Origin: Diphasiastrum complanatum
Lineage: Eukaryota; Streptophyta; Lycopodiopsida; Lycopodiales; Lycopodiaceae
Direction of reading: 5' to 3'
Length of the DNA: 64,000 nucleotides
Assembly (NCBI GenBank): GCA_029204225.1
Contig: CM055096.1
Coordinates: 72,421,349 to 72,485,348 of the forward strand
A model generated the notes under the pieces. That model was given only the letters and a program-made list of their open reading frames with translations. It ran no database searches and had not been told where the DNA came from. A program made the translations under genes and the position numbers. Below, one piece after another: positions 32,699-43,552 of this stretch. Every line of letters starts with the position of its first letter. The stretch's first letter is position 1.

Positions 32699-32712
32699 TT
32701 GGTATCAGAGCC
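32699..32712 (+). promoter_or_regulatory. primer binding site after second LTR of D
   Basis: TTGGTATCAGAGCC, the standard tRNA-Met primer site, directly after the LTR. About 260 bp of leader-like sequence follows before LINE-c. Confidence 0.75.
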
Positions 32713-32977
32713 AATTGGTAACCCGCACTCCCCTATAGTATTGGTGGGATTCGCCACCTCCCCTCATACCAAGTGCTCTACCCAGGCTGGTAAAGCACGT
32801 TTTCTCTCTCTAGAAAGTCATTTTCTCTCTCTAGAATTTGGTGATCCCCAGGCTTCCTTTAACCATGCCTAGATCGTGTGAGGTGATTGCACATCGATCT
32901 GAGCTCTCTGGATTTCGCTAGAATCGATCAAAGATTTTCAGCCATAAGAACTTGGCGCCGGCTGGATTCTGGTCACA

Positions 32978-33999
32978 GTGGCGCCAGGAGCAGCAGGGGC
33001 GCTGCTGGCGCCGGAAGTAAAGCTTGTAAAGGTAGCTTTACAACATACCCCCCCCCCCCTCACTGCTGCTACTTCTACCTTCTCTGATGCTGACCTGCCC
33101 CTCGCTGCAGCTACCCCTGTTGCTACCACATGTGCTACCACCTCAATTGTTGATGTTAACTCCTTAGCTGCTGTTTTTGACCCACCCTCCCTCGTTGCGG
33201 CTGTTCCTATCTCTTTGCCTAACGGCATCCTTCCTATTCCCAACTCCCAAGAAGCTATAGCTCCTCTGTCTACAACACACATCCCATACACTCCCTCCAA
33301 ATCAATCGAGCTTTCCTCCTCTTGGAAAGCTGACCAAATGAAAGCAGATTTCCAGCTCTTGAAACAAGAACTCTCACAACTGAAGGGAATAGTGATCTCT
33401 CTTCTCAAAGAAAAGAACGTGTTGCAGTCCAAAGTTGCCTGACTGGAACAAGTGATCAGTACTAAACAGGTTGCAGCCTCGGACTCGGCTACCACCATGA
33501 CATGGGAACTCAAAAATAAGATTGAACACAGAGGAAACCCTCTCATGGGCAGCAGTATTGAAGAAAGGCACCAAGCCTAGTGCCCCCATCTCCTCTGACA
33601 TCTCAGCCACCATTTCGGAAGAGCGGAAGGGATCAAAAGGCACATAACATCAGGGTTCGTGGGATACCAGATACACAGGATGCCATTGCCAAAGCTACGA
33701 GGTTTCTTGAGACCACCCTAGGACATGTGCCAGATGGGTTAGACACAGCGTGGAGGACCACCAGAGATGCAGCTACACTGATCATTCGCTTCACATCCTT
33801 AGCCAGTCGTAGAGAAGCTTTACGATGTCGAGCCAAACTACGCGGCACTACCATATACATGGATGATGATCTCACTTATATTCAGGTTGAGGAGAGGCGT
33901 AAAGCCTTCCAGGCTGCCCGAGAGACTGGTAGACGGGTCATATATCGTGATGGTCAAATACAATTTGTTGTTGGCACCCCTAGTAGCTCCCAGAGCTAG
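32978..33999 (+). pseudogene. LINE-c ORF1
   Basis: The first part is rich in Ala/Thr/Pro with no ATG at the frame start (stop upstream at 32945, first candidate GTG at 32978). A coiled coil follows, QLLKQELSQLKGIVISLLKE, then a TGA at 33440-33442. The second part (33580-33999) is the RRM-like domain: IRVRGIPDTQDAIAKATRFL, ATLIIRFTSLASRREALRCR, YMDDDLTYIQVEERRKAFQA, VIYRDGQIQFV. This order matches L1-type ORF1p. No zinc knuckle is seen. Confidence 0.75.
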
Positions 34000-34049
34000 G
34001 GACTTGGGGCCCCTGGGATTGGGAGCGTCCTGGGGCCCCATCCATACCA

Positions 34050-34840
34050 TCTTCAGATTGGGGTATGGAACTATGATGGCATTCACTCATCCTCTACAGC
34101 AGGTGATTTGATTGACTTTATTATTGGACGAGACCTATTATTTTTCATGGAGACACACGAGAGCCATGAGCGGGGTCTACCCACTTTCCCGAGATACAGA
34201 TGGGATTCAGTATACAGACCTGAGACTAGATCTTCTAGCGGCACTGGTTCTAGAGGGGTGGCTTGTCTCTATAGGGAGTCCCTTCATCAGATTATTGAGT
34301 TTGTCAGACACGATGAGCATGCACGATATATCCGGGCTCGCATTACAGGACGAGAGATTGGTTTGGCTAGGGACATTTTCATTGCTGCCTGTTATTTCCC
34401 TCCGGAGTCCAGGGTGTTGGCTCACCTTACTTGGACCTTTCAATGAATATCATCAGATTTGCTGAGCGCGGGCATATTTTCCTCACTAGGGATTTTAATG
34501 CCCGGACTGCTTCATGACAGACAGAGTTCCATGATTCTACAGACCAACTCCGAGTTCACGCCCTTGAAGTGACAGCTTGGGGATCATCAGGATTTATGAG
34601 AATGGACCGAGACCTATTACAACATATGGTGTTTATCTGTTACAGTTTGGAGGCACATGAGTTAGCCATTTATAATGGCCTACCTCACTGGCCTAATTCT
34701 GGCAACTATACTTGTCATCCTCATAGTGGCGGTCATAGTGTTGTTGATTACCTCATGGGGTCACCTTCATCCATTCCCCTCATTCACAGTTTCTATATCT
34801 CTCCCACCACTCTCTCTGATCATTCGTTCCTTTCCTTCGC
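34050..34840 (+). pseudogene. LINE-c AP-like endonuclease
   Basis: Fragments in shifting frames: LFFMETHESHERGLPTF (the ET catalytic motif), GSRGVACLYRESLHQII, ARDIFIAACYFPPESRVL near 34372-34420, a GDFNAR-like RDFNARTAS near 34488-34515, and HSVVDYLMGS then LSDHSFLSFA (34730-34840), the SDH catalytic motif. It nicks target DNA to prime reverse transcription. Confidence 0.8.
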
Positions 34841-35291
34841 TATTGGCCACCTTCCATCACTACCACCTCCACCACAATCCACACTACCCCGTGCACCCAA
34901 ATACACTTTCCACCCCCTCTACATACCCCTCTACCAGGAATCCCTTGCCTCCTTACTTCACTCTTTCCCGCACAACAAACCATTGGAATCCCAGACTGCT
35001 TTCCTTACCACTTCTCTTCATACAGCTGCAACTATAGCCTTTTCATCTAACCCTCACAAAAACAGACCTACTCATCCGCGATCACCTCGACCTCTCCATC
35101 CACCATGGTACGATGTGGAATGTTGCTCCCTCCACCACACTGTCACACAGGCTCGTGTACATACCCCCCATCTCCTTCGCTCCTCACGGCAAGTGTACAA
35201 CCGCACACTTCGCCAGAAAAAACGTGCCTATGATGATTCTGAAGGAAGCCGCCTTGTGAATTTATCCCCCGTTCTCCACCTCCTGTCCTAG
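34569..35291 (+). CDS. LINE-c endonuclease C-part and linker
   Basis: 240 residues. It contains the end of the endonuclease (GGHSVVDYLMGS, SDHSFLSFAIGH) and then a Pro/His/Ser-rich linker (FHPLYIPLYQESLASLLHSF, PPWYDVECCSLHHTVTQARV) that joins to RT. The conserved WYDxEC phrase is shared by LINE-f and LINE-g (PWYDHEC, RWYDAEC). Confidence 0.75.
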   Translation: MTAWGSSGFMRMDRDLLQHMVFICYSLEAHELAIYNGLPHWPNSGNYTCHPHSGGHSVVDYLMGSPSSIPLIHSFYISPTTLSDHSFLSFAIGHLPSLPPPPQSTLPRAPKYTFHPLYIPLYQESLASLLHSFPHNKPLESQTAFLTTSLHTAATIAFSSNPHKNRPTHPRSPRPLHPPWYDVECCSLHHTVTQARVHTPHLLRSSRQVYNRTLRQKKRAYDDSEGSRLVNLSPVLHLLS

Positions 35292-35401
35292 ACGACCTAC
35301 ATACCGGGACTGACTATGCTACCCAGCTCTACACTATACTCACTGATACGCCCATTTCCATCTCCCCTCGACCTTCAGATTTCACCCTCTTCACCCCTGA
35401 T

Positions 35402-36573
35402 TTGGTCCAGGCAGCAGTCAAAAAATTGAAAACCCATCGAACTAGAGACATTGAAGATCTTGAATCCGAACTACTGATTCACGCCTCAGACACTCTTGCC
35501 CCCACACTATCCACTCTCCTCAACCATGCTATTGTTGAAGGCTTCCCATCTTCATGGTGCACCAACATCATACATCCCATCCATAAAAATGGTGACCCCA
35601 TGTTACCTGGTAATTATCGCACTATCATGATCGGGCATGTTCTCGCGAACTTATATGGCACCATCCTTCAGTCTGCAGTTAGCTCAGAGGCAGAGTCCAG
35701 AAGATTGCCTGCATTGGGTCAGGCAGGGTTCCGCGCTCATTACTCCACTATTGATCATATCTTCACACTTCGAGCTCTCATTGAGGAAGCTAGGCAGAGG
35801 AAGGAAAAGGTTTATTGTTGTTTTGTGGACTTCAGGAAAGCCTTTGACTCTGTCCCACGCTCTCTACTTATCCAGCAACTTCGTGACCTGGGTTTCTCGA
35901 CAGATATTATTCTAGTTGTCATGGCTCTCTATAAGAGGGTTTTGGGGTGCTTTTGTCATAGCAGTGGCATTTCTGAGCAGATCCGGAGTACTATTGGGGT
36001 TAAACAGGGATGCTCTCTTTCACTAGTTTTTTTGGACTATACATCGATGAGCTGGAGCGGGTCATTTCTCAGTGTGGCGGGGACGGGTGCAGGCTTGGTG
36101 ACATTCTTGTCGCTATAGATGATGTGGTGCTTGCCTCTCATACCAGAGAGGGATTACAGAGACAGTTGGATTGCTTACACACCTTTTGTACTCAGTGGGG
36201 TTTAGGGGTGAACCTCTCGAAGACCAAAATCATGGTCTTCAATACCTCTCGGGCTTTCATGCAGCGTCAGGAGCTTAACTTTGATGGATGGCCTCTAGAG
36301 GTGGTTTCTTCCTATACTTACCTTGGTGTGCTCTTCATTGGTCCTACTTTCAGTATGAGACAGGCAGCTACTTCTAGACTCGGGAAGGGTCATTTTTCCC
36401 TGGTCCAGTTGGAGAGATTCTGCTTTCGTAGGTCTATTCGGGATGCCCCGAGTAAGTGCAGACTTTTGACAGCATCGTCACCCCTTCAGCCATGTATGCA
36501 GCAGAGATATGGTGTACAGGCCTCTCCTCCTCACATTGGGCCAGCATTTCACGTTTACAGACCACCATGCTAG
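35402..36573 (+). pseudogene. LINE-c reverse transcriptase
   Basis: Frame 35402-36118 has the upstream RT block (GFPSSWCTNIIHPIHKNGDP), GQAGFRAHYSTIDHIFTLRA, KVYCCFVDFRKAFDSVPRSL and TIGVKQGCSLS. A frameshift follows. The next frame (36010-36573) holds DILVAIDDVVLAS, where the YADD box is damaged to AIDD by a small deletion, then GLGVNLSKTKIMVFN and YTYLGVLFIGP. RT activity would be lost. Confidence 0.85.
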
Positions 36574-36599
36574 CTCGCATGATTCGGGCGAAACCCTTT

Positions 36600-37425
36600 G
36601 TCCCACAAGAGATCATTCTTGCAGAGTTTGCCAACCCCCCCCCCCATCCAGATAGAGGCAGCCTTCCAGCTTATCACGTACATCTAGAGGGCTCGGGCAC
36701 TTCCTGATACAGAGCAGACATACACACGGCTTGCACTCATGTCCTCATACCATCTTCAGACTCAGGGATACCAATTGTCATGGTTCTCCCAGGCATCACA
36801 CTTCCTCATGGAGACATTCGGTATCGATATCATGGATCTCCCATTGGGTACACACCAGTATATTAGACGGTTTTTATACACAGCATATCTTGACCGTACT
36901 TGGCGACGCCAATTGGGGGTTAAGCCTGATTACTACCGGATACACGTTCTGGAGCAGGATGCCGCTGGACTCCCAGTCTTACCTCGATATATGTCTTCAG
37001 GACTATCACACAGTCTCCGCTTCACCTTGGGATTGTTTAGAGTCTCCTCGCACCAGTTGGCTATCGAGACTGGCAGATTCCAAGGTACACCACGAGAGGA
37101 GAGATTGTGCTAGCTATGTTCTTTACATGAGGTAGAGTCCGAGGAGCACTTCATCTTCAGATTCCCCATATACTATGCAATCAGAGGGAGATACCACTGC
37201 CTGTTTCGAGACATGCCTACCACACTCAGATCACTTATTGCATATGAGGATCCTCGCTGTGTTGCGCTCATGATACGTGAGATGGTCTTGTTGCGACAGG
37301 ATATGTACCAGTCAGTTCACCAGCCATGTTCTAGCTCTCAGGCTCAGATTACATCATTCTTCTCCAAGAGACGACCACGCCGAGATCCCGAGTCAGATGA
37401 TGATGAGGTCGTCATGAAGTGTTAG
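36600..37425 (+). pseudogene. LINE-c ORF2 C-terminal domain with PIP box
   Basis: Frames 36731-37135 and 37213-37425. The conserved SHQLAIETGRFQGTP phrase appears at about 37047-37090, then a degenerate Cys/His motif and YAIRGRYHCLFRDMPTTLRS. The tail ends SSSQAQITSFFSKRRPRRDP, which holds a perfect PCNA-binding PIP consensus QxxIxxFF (37339-37362) followed by basic residues, then an acidic end before the stop. Confidence 0.75.
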
Positions 37426-37850
37426 GGAAGAGATCTACACTGCGGGGAACCACGATATACCTAGATGAAAACCTTACGTTCATTCAGGTTCAAGAACGAA
37501 AAAAAGCAAAACAGGAGGCTCTAACGAATGGAAAGAGATTGATGTACAGGGATGGTATCATTCGCTTTGTAGATATTAAACCTGTTGCTATTAATGAGAT
37601 ATCCGAGATTGTTCAAAGTTAGTGAGAGAGTTAGAGCACTGAAGAGATGCCAGTTGAATCTGTAAATGGTCTTCGTACCATATAATCCTAGATATTATCC
37701 TCTTCTTAGTTAGTTTGGTTTTTAGTTATGTTGTTTGACGGCATTGCTTCGTCTTGGTTCCACTTTATCTGATGTACTTGTTCGTCTTATACGCCTTCTG
37801 GCATGGAAAAGACGTTAATAAAGCTTCTTCTTCTTCTCTCTCTCTCTCTT
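37426..37850 (+). mobile_element. ORF1-only LINE derivative, 5'-truncated, complete 3' end
   Basis: Contains the last 60 codons of a LINE ORF1 (TIYLDENLTFIQVQERKKAK, KRLMYRDGIIRFVDI, stop at 37620-37622). A 3' UTR of about 165 bp follows with no ORF2, then the hairpin ACGCC-TTCT-GGCAT (37791-37804), GACGTTAATAAAG and (CTT)n(CT)n. The same UTR follows ORF1 at 46306-46620, so the lack of ORF2 is a property of the family. Confidence 0.72.
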
Positions 37851-38682
37851 CACACACAAAAATAACCTTAATGCCCTATCTTCTCCTCCAATTGAAGATG
37901 GCATCACACCCCACTTTTAGGGCTGGAACCCTCTCTTGAGTTAGGCTTGGCATCATCCTTGAATCAAGAGCACCATTCTATTGTCGAGAATGCAATGTTG
38001 TCAAAGAAGTTGGAAAGAGACTCAAGCTTGATGGTCGTAGATAATGCATTTTCACCACATATCGTCATATCATCATAAAGGAAGCTCGTGTGATATATAT
38101 TTGGATTCAAAATTAGAGGCCAAACTTTGAATTTGAATCATATGGTTCTTGGATATATCATATGCATTTTCACCACATGTTGTCATATCATCATAAAGGA
38201 AGCTCGTGTAATATATCTGGATTCAAAATTAGAGGCCAAGCTTTGAAAGTCTGCAATGGTTATCATCATACATATCTTCATCCTCACAATAGGAGAGTAT
38301 TTTGGAAGGTTCAGTGTTATTTGACATTGCCGGAGCCCAATGACCCATTTAACTTCTTAAAGGCCCATTTAACAAGTTTAATGCATAAGAAGTGTTTATG
38401 GAATTTTCTAGACACATTTAGCTAAGGACTTCCAAGTTGCTTTGTTATTGTGCCTGGGTGACTGCATCTTTACCTGTAGTGTATAAAATAGGTGCTACAT
38501 TATTCATTTGATAGCTTATGATCTTGACATTTTTTGAGTTCTTTGTACGAGACTGGGCAGCTCTTCCTTGTAGGAGATCAACTAAGGACATCGATTGATA
38601 TTCATACAGTATTCTTCGAAGAATACTGCCATAAGAATCAGTTTTTATGGTCTATTTCTTAGTTAGTGCGATGCCAAATCTA
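37851..38682. other. unassigned sequence with a 118-bp spaced duplication
   Basis: Two close copies of an approximately 85-90 bp block start at 38045 and 38163. No coding signal. The first 31 bases are nearly the same as 23291-23321. Confidence 0.45.
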
Positions 38683-39158
38683 TCATAGAGTCCATAACAT
38701 GGTATTGAAGCATATTCTCAGGCATGTAGAGTCCGTTTCTATGAGCGAAGAATTTCCATAGCTATATTTCTCCAACAATTGATAGACCTTGCTCCAGTAA
38801 TCCACTGGTGGAGATTCACTCCACTGATTGACAAAGCCATCTCTACTTCCACCAACAATAGTCATTTGCAATTGGAGTATCCTTCCTTTCCTTGAGCAAT
38901 CCACTTGTTGGAGGTCTTTTCCATCAACGAGCAAGCTATTTTATCATCATCGGGCAAAGATTGGCTTCTACGACTCTTTTGCTCCATCAATTGATTCTGC
39001 AGAGATCTTCCTGCAATTGACAGGCACTGCTGGTTCCAAAAATTGACCATCAGGTGTTGTTCATCATCAGTGATTTGTTTTCTGAGCTTATCTATTTCAG
39101 TGTGTAGAATCAAAGAGCTATCATACCACTTATTGTTGTTACATAGGCATTTGGCCAA
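38683..39158 (-). other. possible old coding fragment, unidentified
   Basis: Two overlapping minus-strand frames (38862-39158, 38683-38934) have a somewhat protein-like composition (LRKQITDDEQHLMVNFW), but no family is recognised. They could be a decayed host gene piece or chance. Confidence 0.2.
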
Positions 39159-40575
39159 ATAGTGAAAGTGTTAGTGTTTTCACTACTCATCATAATTTTT
39201 ACTTTGCTTCATCTTGACAAAATAAGTTTGAGCACTGTTCTTAGAAAACATGAACTTATGAATGCTCTTCATCCTTGAGCAAACAAACTTAGTAATCATC
39301 TAGTGGTTGCTTGAAAATATGTCTAGGGCTTGAAAATATGTTAAACCTAATAATGTTAATACGGGTTGGAACCCTTTAAAAAAAAGATTTTCTATCCTTA
39401 ATAGCTCTTGTTCTTGTGGTGACTTTATTCTAAATTGATCCAACTTTGGGTCATATTGTTGCTACAGATACATCTTTTCTTCCTTCATGTTTTTGAAAAG
39501 AGGCTTTTTTTGAAGGCACTAAATTCTGTCCTCTTTCAACTGATGTATGTGGTAAAATTTTTAACTAAGAGTGTTATAAGTTTACCATTTTGAAGAATTT
39601 TTTGGATTCCATGGTTTGTTATCAAAATATAAAGCTATGGTTTTAAATCATTTGACTTTGGACTTGAAGAAAGTCTCATCTTCTCCATCTTAAGGCTCAT
39701 GCTTCATTTTCTATTAAGTTTTTTTTTGCAAGCTTCATACATGTTTTGTCATTTCGTTGTCGAGAAATGCTTAAACAATTTTGCATCTGCTCACAAATAA
39801 TTCTATTGGGAATTATCATCGAATGAATTTTACTCTTAAGTAGAAACTTATGGCTCTTATTCTCTTTTGTGTAAGAGTGTAATAAAAAATGATCAGGATT
39901 TTTGTTACCTTATAACCTTTATCATTACCAAAATCTTCCTTTTTTATATGTTGCGTGGAAATTTCATGAAGTTTCTAAAAGTTTTATAAACTATTGTAAT
40001 GGGCCTTTCTAAGTAGCTAAGTAATGGCTTCAAAGCCTTGCTTTCTTCAGTTAATGAGCTCTGGATGAACTTACTTAAGGATGCAGTTGTTTTCTTGAAT
40101 TGTGGTTGGTTTGTATTTGATTTTGATGGTATTTTAGAAATGATAAAGTTTTTGTATGCTTCTCTTACAATAGAAGGAAAAACCTGACCTATTCTTCTTC
40201 AAACCCATAGAAACCCGTTCCGACCCTTTTGGGCTGGAACATACTATATGTTCCGGAACGTACTGGGTCGAAAGATTTTATCCAAAATATTTAAAAAAAG
40301 GTATTAAAGTGCCACCTGCTGGTCACGATCGTCCTCCTTGATAATACATTTTGACCACAATGCTAGATATCAGAAACGCTGGAAAACATACAGTTCAAGC
40401 AGAAACAAAATTGAATAAGTTACAAATTATCGGTTACTGTCACGTCCTCCATCTCTGTCATACTCATTTGCGTGTATTTTTTCTAAGCATGGCTTTCTGT
40501 TGCTGCTGTGCTAGTTTGTCACTGCGCTGTGCACATATTCAGATGACTGGCCCTTTTTTCTTCATTGTTTTCTGT
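39159..40575. other. unassigned AT-rich sequence
   Basis: Nothing codable. Near 40210-40275 there is a palindrome-rich patch (ATACTATAT, TTCCGGAAC) like that at 23085-23125, perhaps the end of a small DNA transposon. Confidence 0.35.
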
Positions 40576-40842
40576 ATCTCGGTCATAGTGGCACGTGGTA
40601 CCGCGGTACCATAATGGTGGTACCGTGGTTATGGTGCCGCCCCCAGACCAGCGGTACCAGGGTGGCACCACAAAAATAATATTTTTTATTATTATTATAT
40701 TTTTAAAAAAAAAAAAACCCTTTTAACAGGCTAATACTAGGTAAAAAATTCAGGAAAAAAAAGGGCTACGGTTTAGAAAAAAGATGTTACTGTACAGGGG
40801 ACTGTACAAGGGGACTGACTGTACTGGGGGCACTGTGGGAGA

Positions 40843-41170
40843 GCAGACCTAGTGGTCAATGGGAGTGCAGCATGTGGGGAGGGCAGCAAATCCGGATAGG
40901 TACACCGTCACATGGGCACTGTGGGGGAGTAGACCACGGACCCAATCGGAGTGCAGCATGTGGGGGAGCAATACATGGGGCAGGTACACCGTCACATGGG
41001 CACTGTGGAGGAGCAGACCATGGACCCAATCAGAGTGCAGCATGTGGGGGAGCAATACATCCGGATAGGTACACCGTCACATGGGCACTGTGGAGGAGCA
41101 GACCATGGACCCAATCGGAGTGCAGCATGTGGGGGAGCAATACATGGGAGAGGTACAGTTGCACATGGGA
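40843..41170. repeat. 85-bp tandem repeat near hAT left end
   Basis: About 3.8 units with period 84-86 bp, marked by GAGTGCAGCATGTGGGG at 40863, 40949, 41033 and 41118. Subterminal in the transposon. Since 85 is not divisible by 3 the repeat is unlikely to be coding. Confidence 0.9.
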
Positions 41171-41219
41171 TCATCAACAAATGCAAATGGGGAAACAAGC
41201 TGTGGGGTTAAATAGGCAC

Positions 41220-41425
41220 TCACGAGACAGTGAGAGAGCCAGTGAGAGGCTGTGAGAGAGAGGCTATGAGAGGCATTGTGAGAGGCTGTGAGAGAGAGCC
41301 AGTGAGAGGTTGTGAGAGAGAGGCATTGTGAGAGGCATTGTGAGAGGCTGTGTCACAGACCGAGTGAGAGGCTGTGAGAGGGAGGCTGTGAGAGAGCCAG
41401 TGAGAGGCTGTGAGAGCCATTTCGA
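41220..41425. repeat. GTGAGAGGCT low-complexity array
   Basis: Irregular repeats of GTGAGAG/GAGAGGCT over 200 bp inside the hAT element, just upstream of the accessory frame. Confidence 0.85.
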
Positions 41426-41443
41426 GCAACAGGGTGTCGTGAG

Positions 41444-41809
41444 GTGGCGGAGCGCATACCACTGAGGCCTGAGGGCGAAGCCAGGAGGAAGCTCGAGGAA
41501 GATGTCCGAAGGCACAACGAAAGGCATCGGAAGCAAGAGGCAGACATTCGAGAGATGCTGCGACAGGCTCGGCAGAGAAATCCGGAGCCGGAGCACCCAG
41601 CCTGCGCTGTGCCCCCCGCCCCCGCTGTCGAGCTGGATTTTGATGAGTAGATCGGAATGAACTTCACACGGCGGCAACTCATCATGGTCAGGGAAAGGGC
41701 TGCCCGCCGTCGTGCTAACCAAGAGACAGCACGGGCTAACCGGGAGGCAGAGCGAGAGCTTCAGAACAATGCACCTGACGAGGGCGAGGAGTCAGTGGAG
41801 GATCCATAG
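41444..41809 (+). pseudogene. accessory charged ORF inside hAT element
   Basis: Opposite strand to the transposase and convergent with it. The frame reads MAERIPLRPEGEARRKLEED, RHNERHRKQEADIREMLRQA, ends VELDFDE at TAG 41648-41650, and continues in the same frame (MNFTRRQLIMVRERAARRRA, ERELQNNAPDEGEESVEDP) to a second TAG at about 41807-41809. It is predicted helical and highly charged, with possible coiled coil. I recognise no family. Confidence 0.4.
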
Positions 41810-43460
41810 GAATGTCTAGAATAGATGGGGTCTGGCCGTATGTGGCTGACTGTTGTTATGTGATTTTCGGCAGTAGATGTGGCAGCATTTAGTGTCTAAC
41901 ATAGTGTAAAGAACAGCCCCAGCCGTATATGGAGGGAATACGTATTGTAATTTTGATACATCTGATGAATTAATGTACGGTGTTTTTTTTTGTGCAACGC
42001 GTGCCCGGTGGTGTATTGCAATGTAATGTATGTGTTTATGAAATGCTATAAAGGGGGCTGTATTTCTGTGTTGTGCATCTGCTATCAATGTATGCAGTTG
42101 AAACTAATTGTAATTACGCACATACCATTCGAAATAAAATTGAAAACAGAGCATAACAATTACAAATCGACAAATACAAAATGTGCAGCGAACAAAGTAC
42201 GTCCAACACTGAATATAGTATGGAAAATGGTCTGAATACAGTGTTCGACCATCTGGCCGCCAAACATGGAACATGATATCAAACTGCTGAAAATAAAATG
42301 ACAGAGCTACAATCAATGCTCTGCCTCAAACTCAGATGAATGCTCCGAAGACAACTCAGGGCCCCGAGCTGACCATGGAGACCGGTTGCTGCAAAAGTGG
42401 ATGGCGATGAAGGGGTTGCAGGCCTCAACGGTACCGGTGGCATTGGAGGTGCTGTGCGGCGCACATACACCCTCTGAGGAACTGGAGGAACTGCAGGCAC
42501 CTCGTGTAGCTGCTCTGGCAGAGACTCTGTGTAGGGCATGCTGGCTAGAGAGGATGGGGGCGCCCTGACGCTCGGCATTTGCTGGGCCTCTGAATCCAAG
42601 TCTGCAATCAAGTCGTCCAGCTGGGCATCCGAATACAAATGCTCTGGGCTCTGGGACTCATCATGTGCACCATCCTCTGGATCATCCCGTGCCTCATCCT
42701 GTGCACCATGCGGACCCTGCATGGCCTCCCAATCGGTACAATCAAAGTCATCTGGTGACTCCTTTGGTGTGCTGTCATAGAAATGCCTATGGCTCTGTGA
42801 TGCACGCATCCAAGCAGCTGCGGAAGGTAAACCCAAATCACTCTGCCCCCTATCAAGAGCCTCCTCCATCATATCAACATAAGAAGGTATGCCATTGGCC
42901 CCCCTTGTGTGCCCTGCCCGTCTCCCGGTATAATCTGTGGCATGTGTCCCACCTCTACCACGTGATGCACCTGTGACCCCTGCTCTAGGCGTGTGCCCAA
43001 CACCTGTATCATATGCCTCATCCCGCTCTGATCTGGCGAACACAACCCGAATGGGCTCATCCTCATCCTGATCATCCTCCGACACTGGCTCATCTGCCTC
43101 GTACAATGGAGGCTCTCTGTGCTCAAGCCCGAGCTCTCTCTCTCTCTCATCTCGGCAAGCTCCCTCTCTCTCTCTGCCATCAACTGTGTGCTTAGGTCAT
43201 CTGCAGGCATGGGATGGGTGCTGTCCGTAGGCAAGTCAACCTGGCGCTCCAAATCAGATATCTTCGTCTGCAGGATTAAAGGGAGAATAGCTTATCACCT
43301 GCAATGCGCTCGTAATGGTCGAAAGTCTCCTGGCGAGACGTGCGTTGGTGCTACAGAACACCAACCGCTCCAACTGACTCACTGACAACCAGTTTCTTCT
43401 CCTCGTGTGAATGAGTGCCCATGAGGTCCAATTACACTCACACATGGAGGCAGCACAGTC

Positions 43461-43552
43461 CTGTGGTACGTGCATTGAAATACTTCAACACATTGTGGCA
43501 CGGGTGGAACTTCAACGAAACACAGCAATGGAGGATAAAATGAGATGCATAC
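43461..43552 (-). other. intron 2 of hAT transposase
   Basis: Donor TCTCAG/GTATGCAT and acceptor GTACCACAG/GACTGT on the minus strand. Splicing keeps frame and brings ALSQ directly to the conserved CAASMCECNW, as expected for the dimerisation domain. Confidence 0.65.

Larger units (their letters stand above)
32930..37425 (+). mobile_element. LINE-c, near full length, degenerate
   Basis: ORF1, endonuclease, RT and C-terminal domain follow in order over about 4.5 kb. It is inserted in the leader of the second element D unit; the exact 5' end is not determinable. It lacks its own 3' UTR: right after the ORF2 stop region the sequence switches to an ORF1-only derivative (37426-37850). Confidence 0.85.

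Noticed and set aside
40843-41170. 85-bp tandem repeats considered as a CRISPR-like array or coding repeat
   Set aside because: No unique spacers, plant context, and a period not divisible by three; plain tandem repeat inside a hAT element.
41264-41722. 152-residue minus-strand frame in the hAT element
   Set aside because: It is the antisense of the GTGAGAG array and the accessory frame; composition follows the repeat.
43268-43298. Third intron in the hAT transposase with GT-AG ends
   Set aside because: 31 nt is too short for a plant intron; the adjacent frame keeps transposase-like sequence (HYERIAGDKLFSL), so small indels explain the break better.
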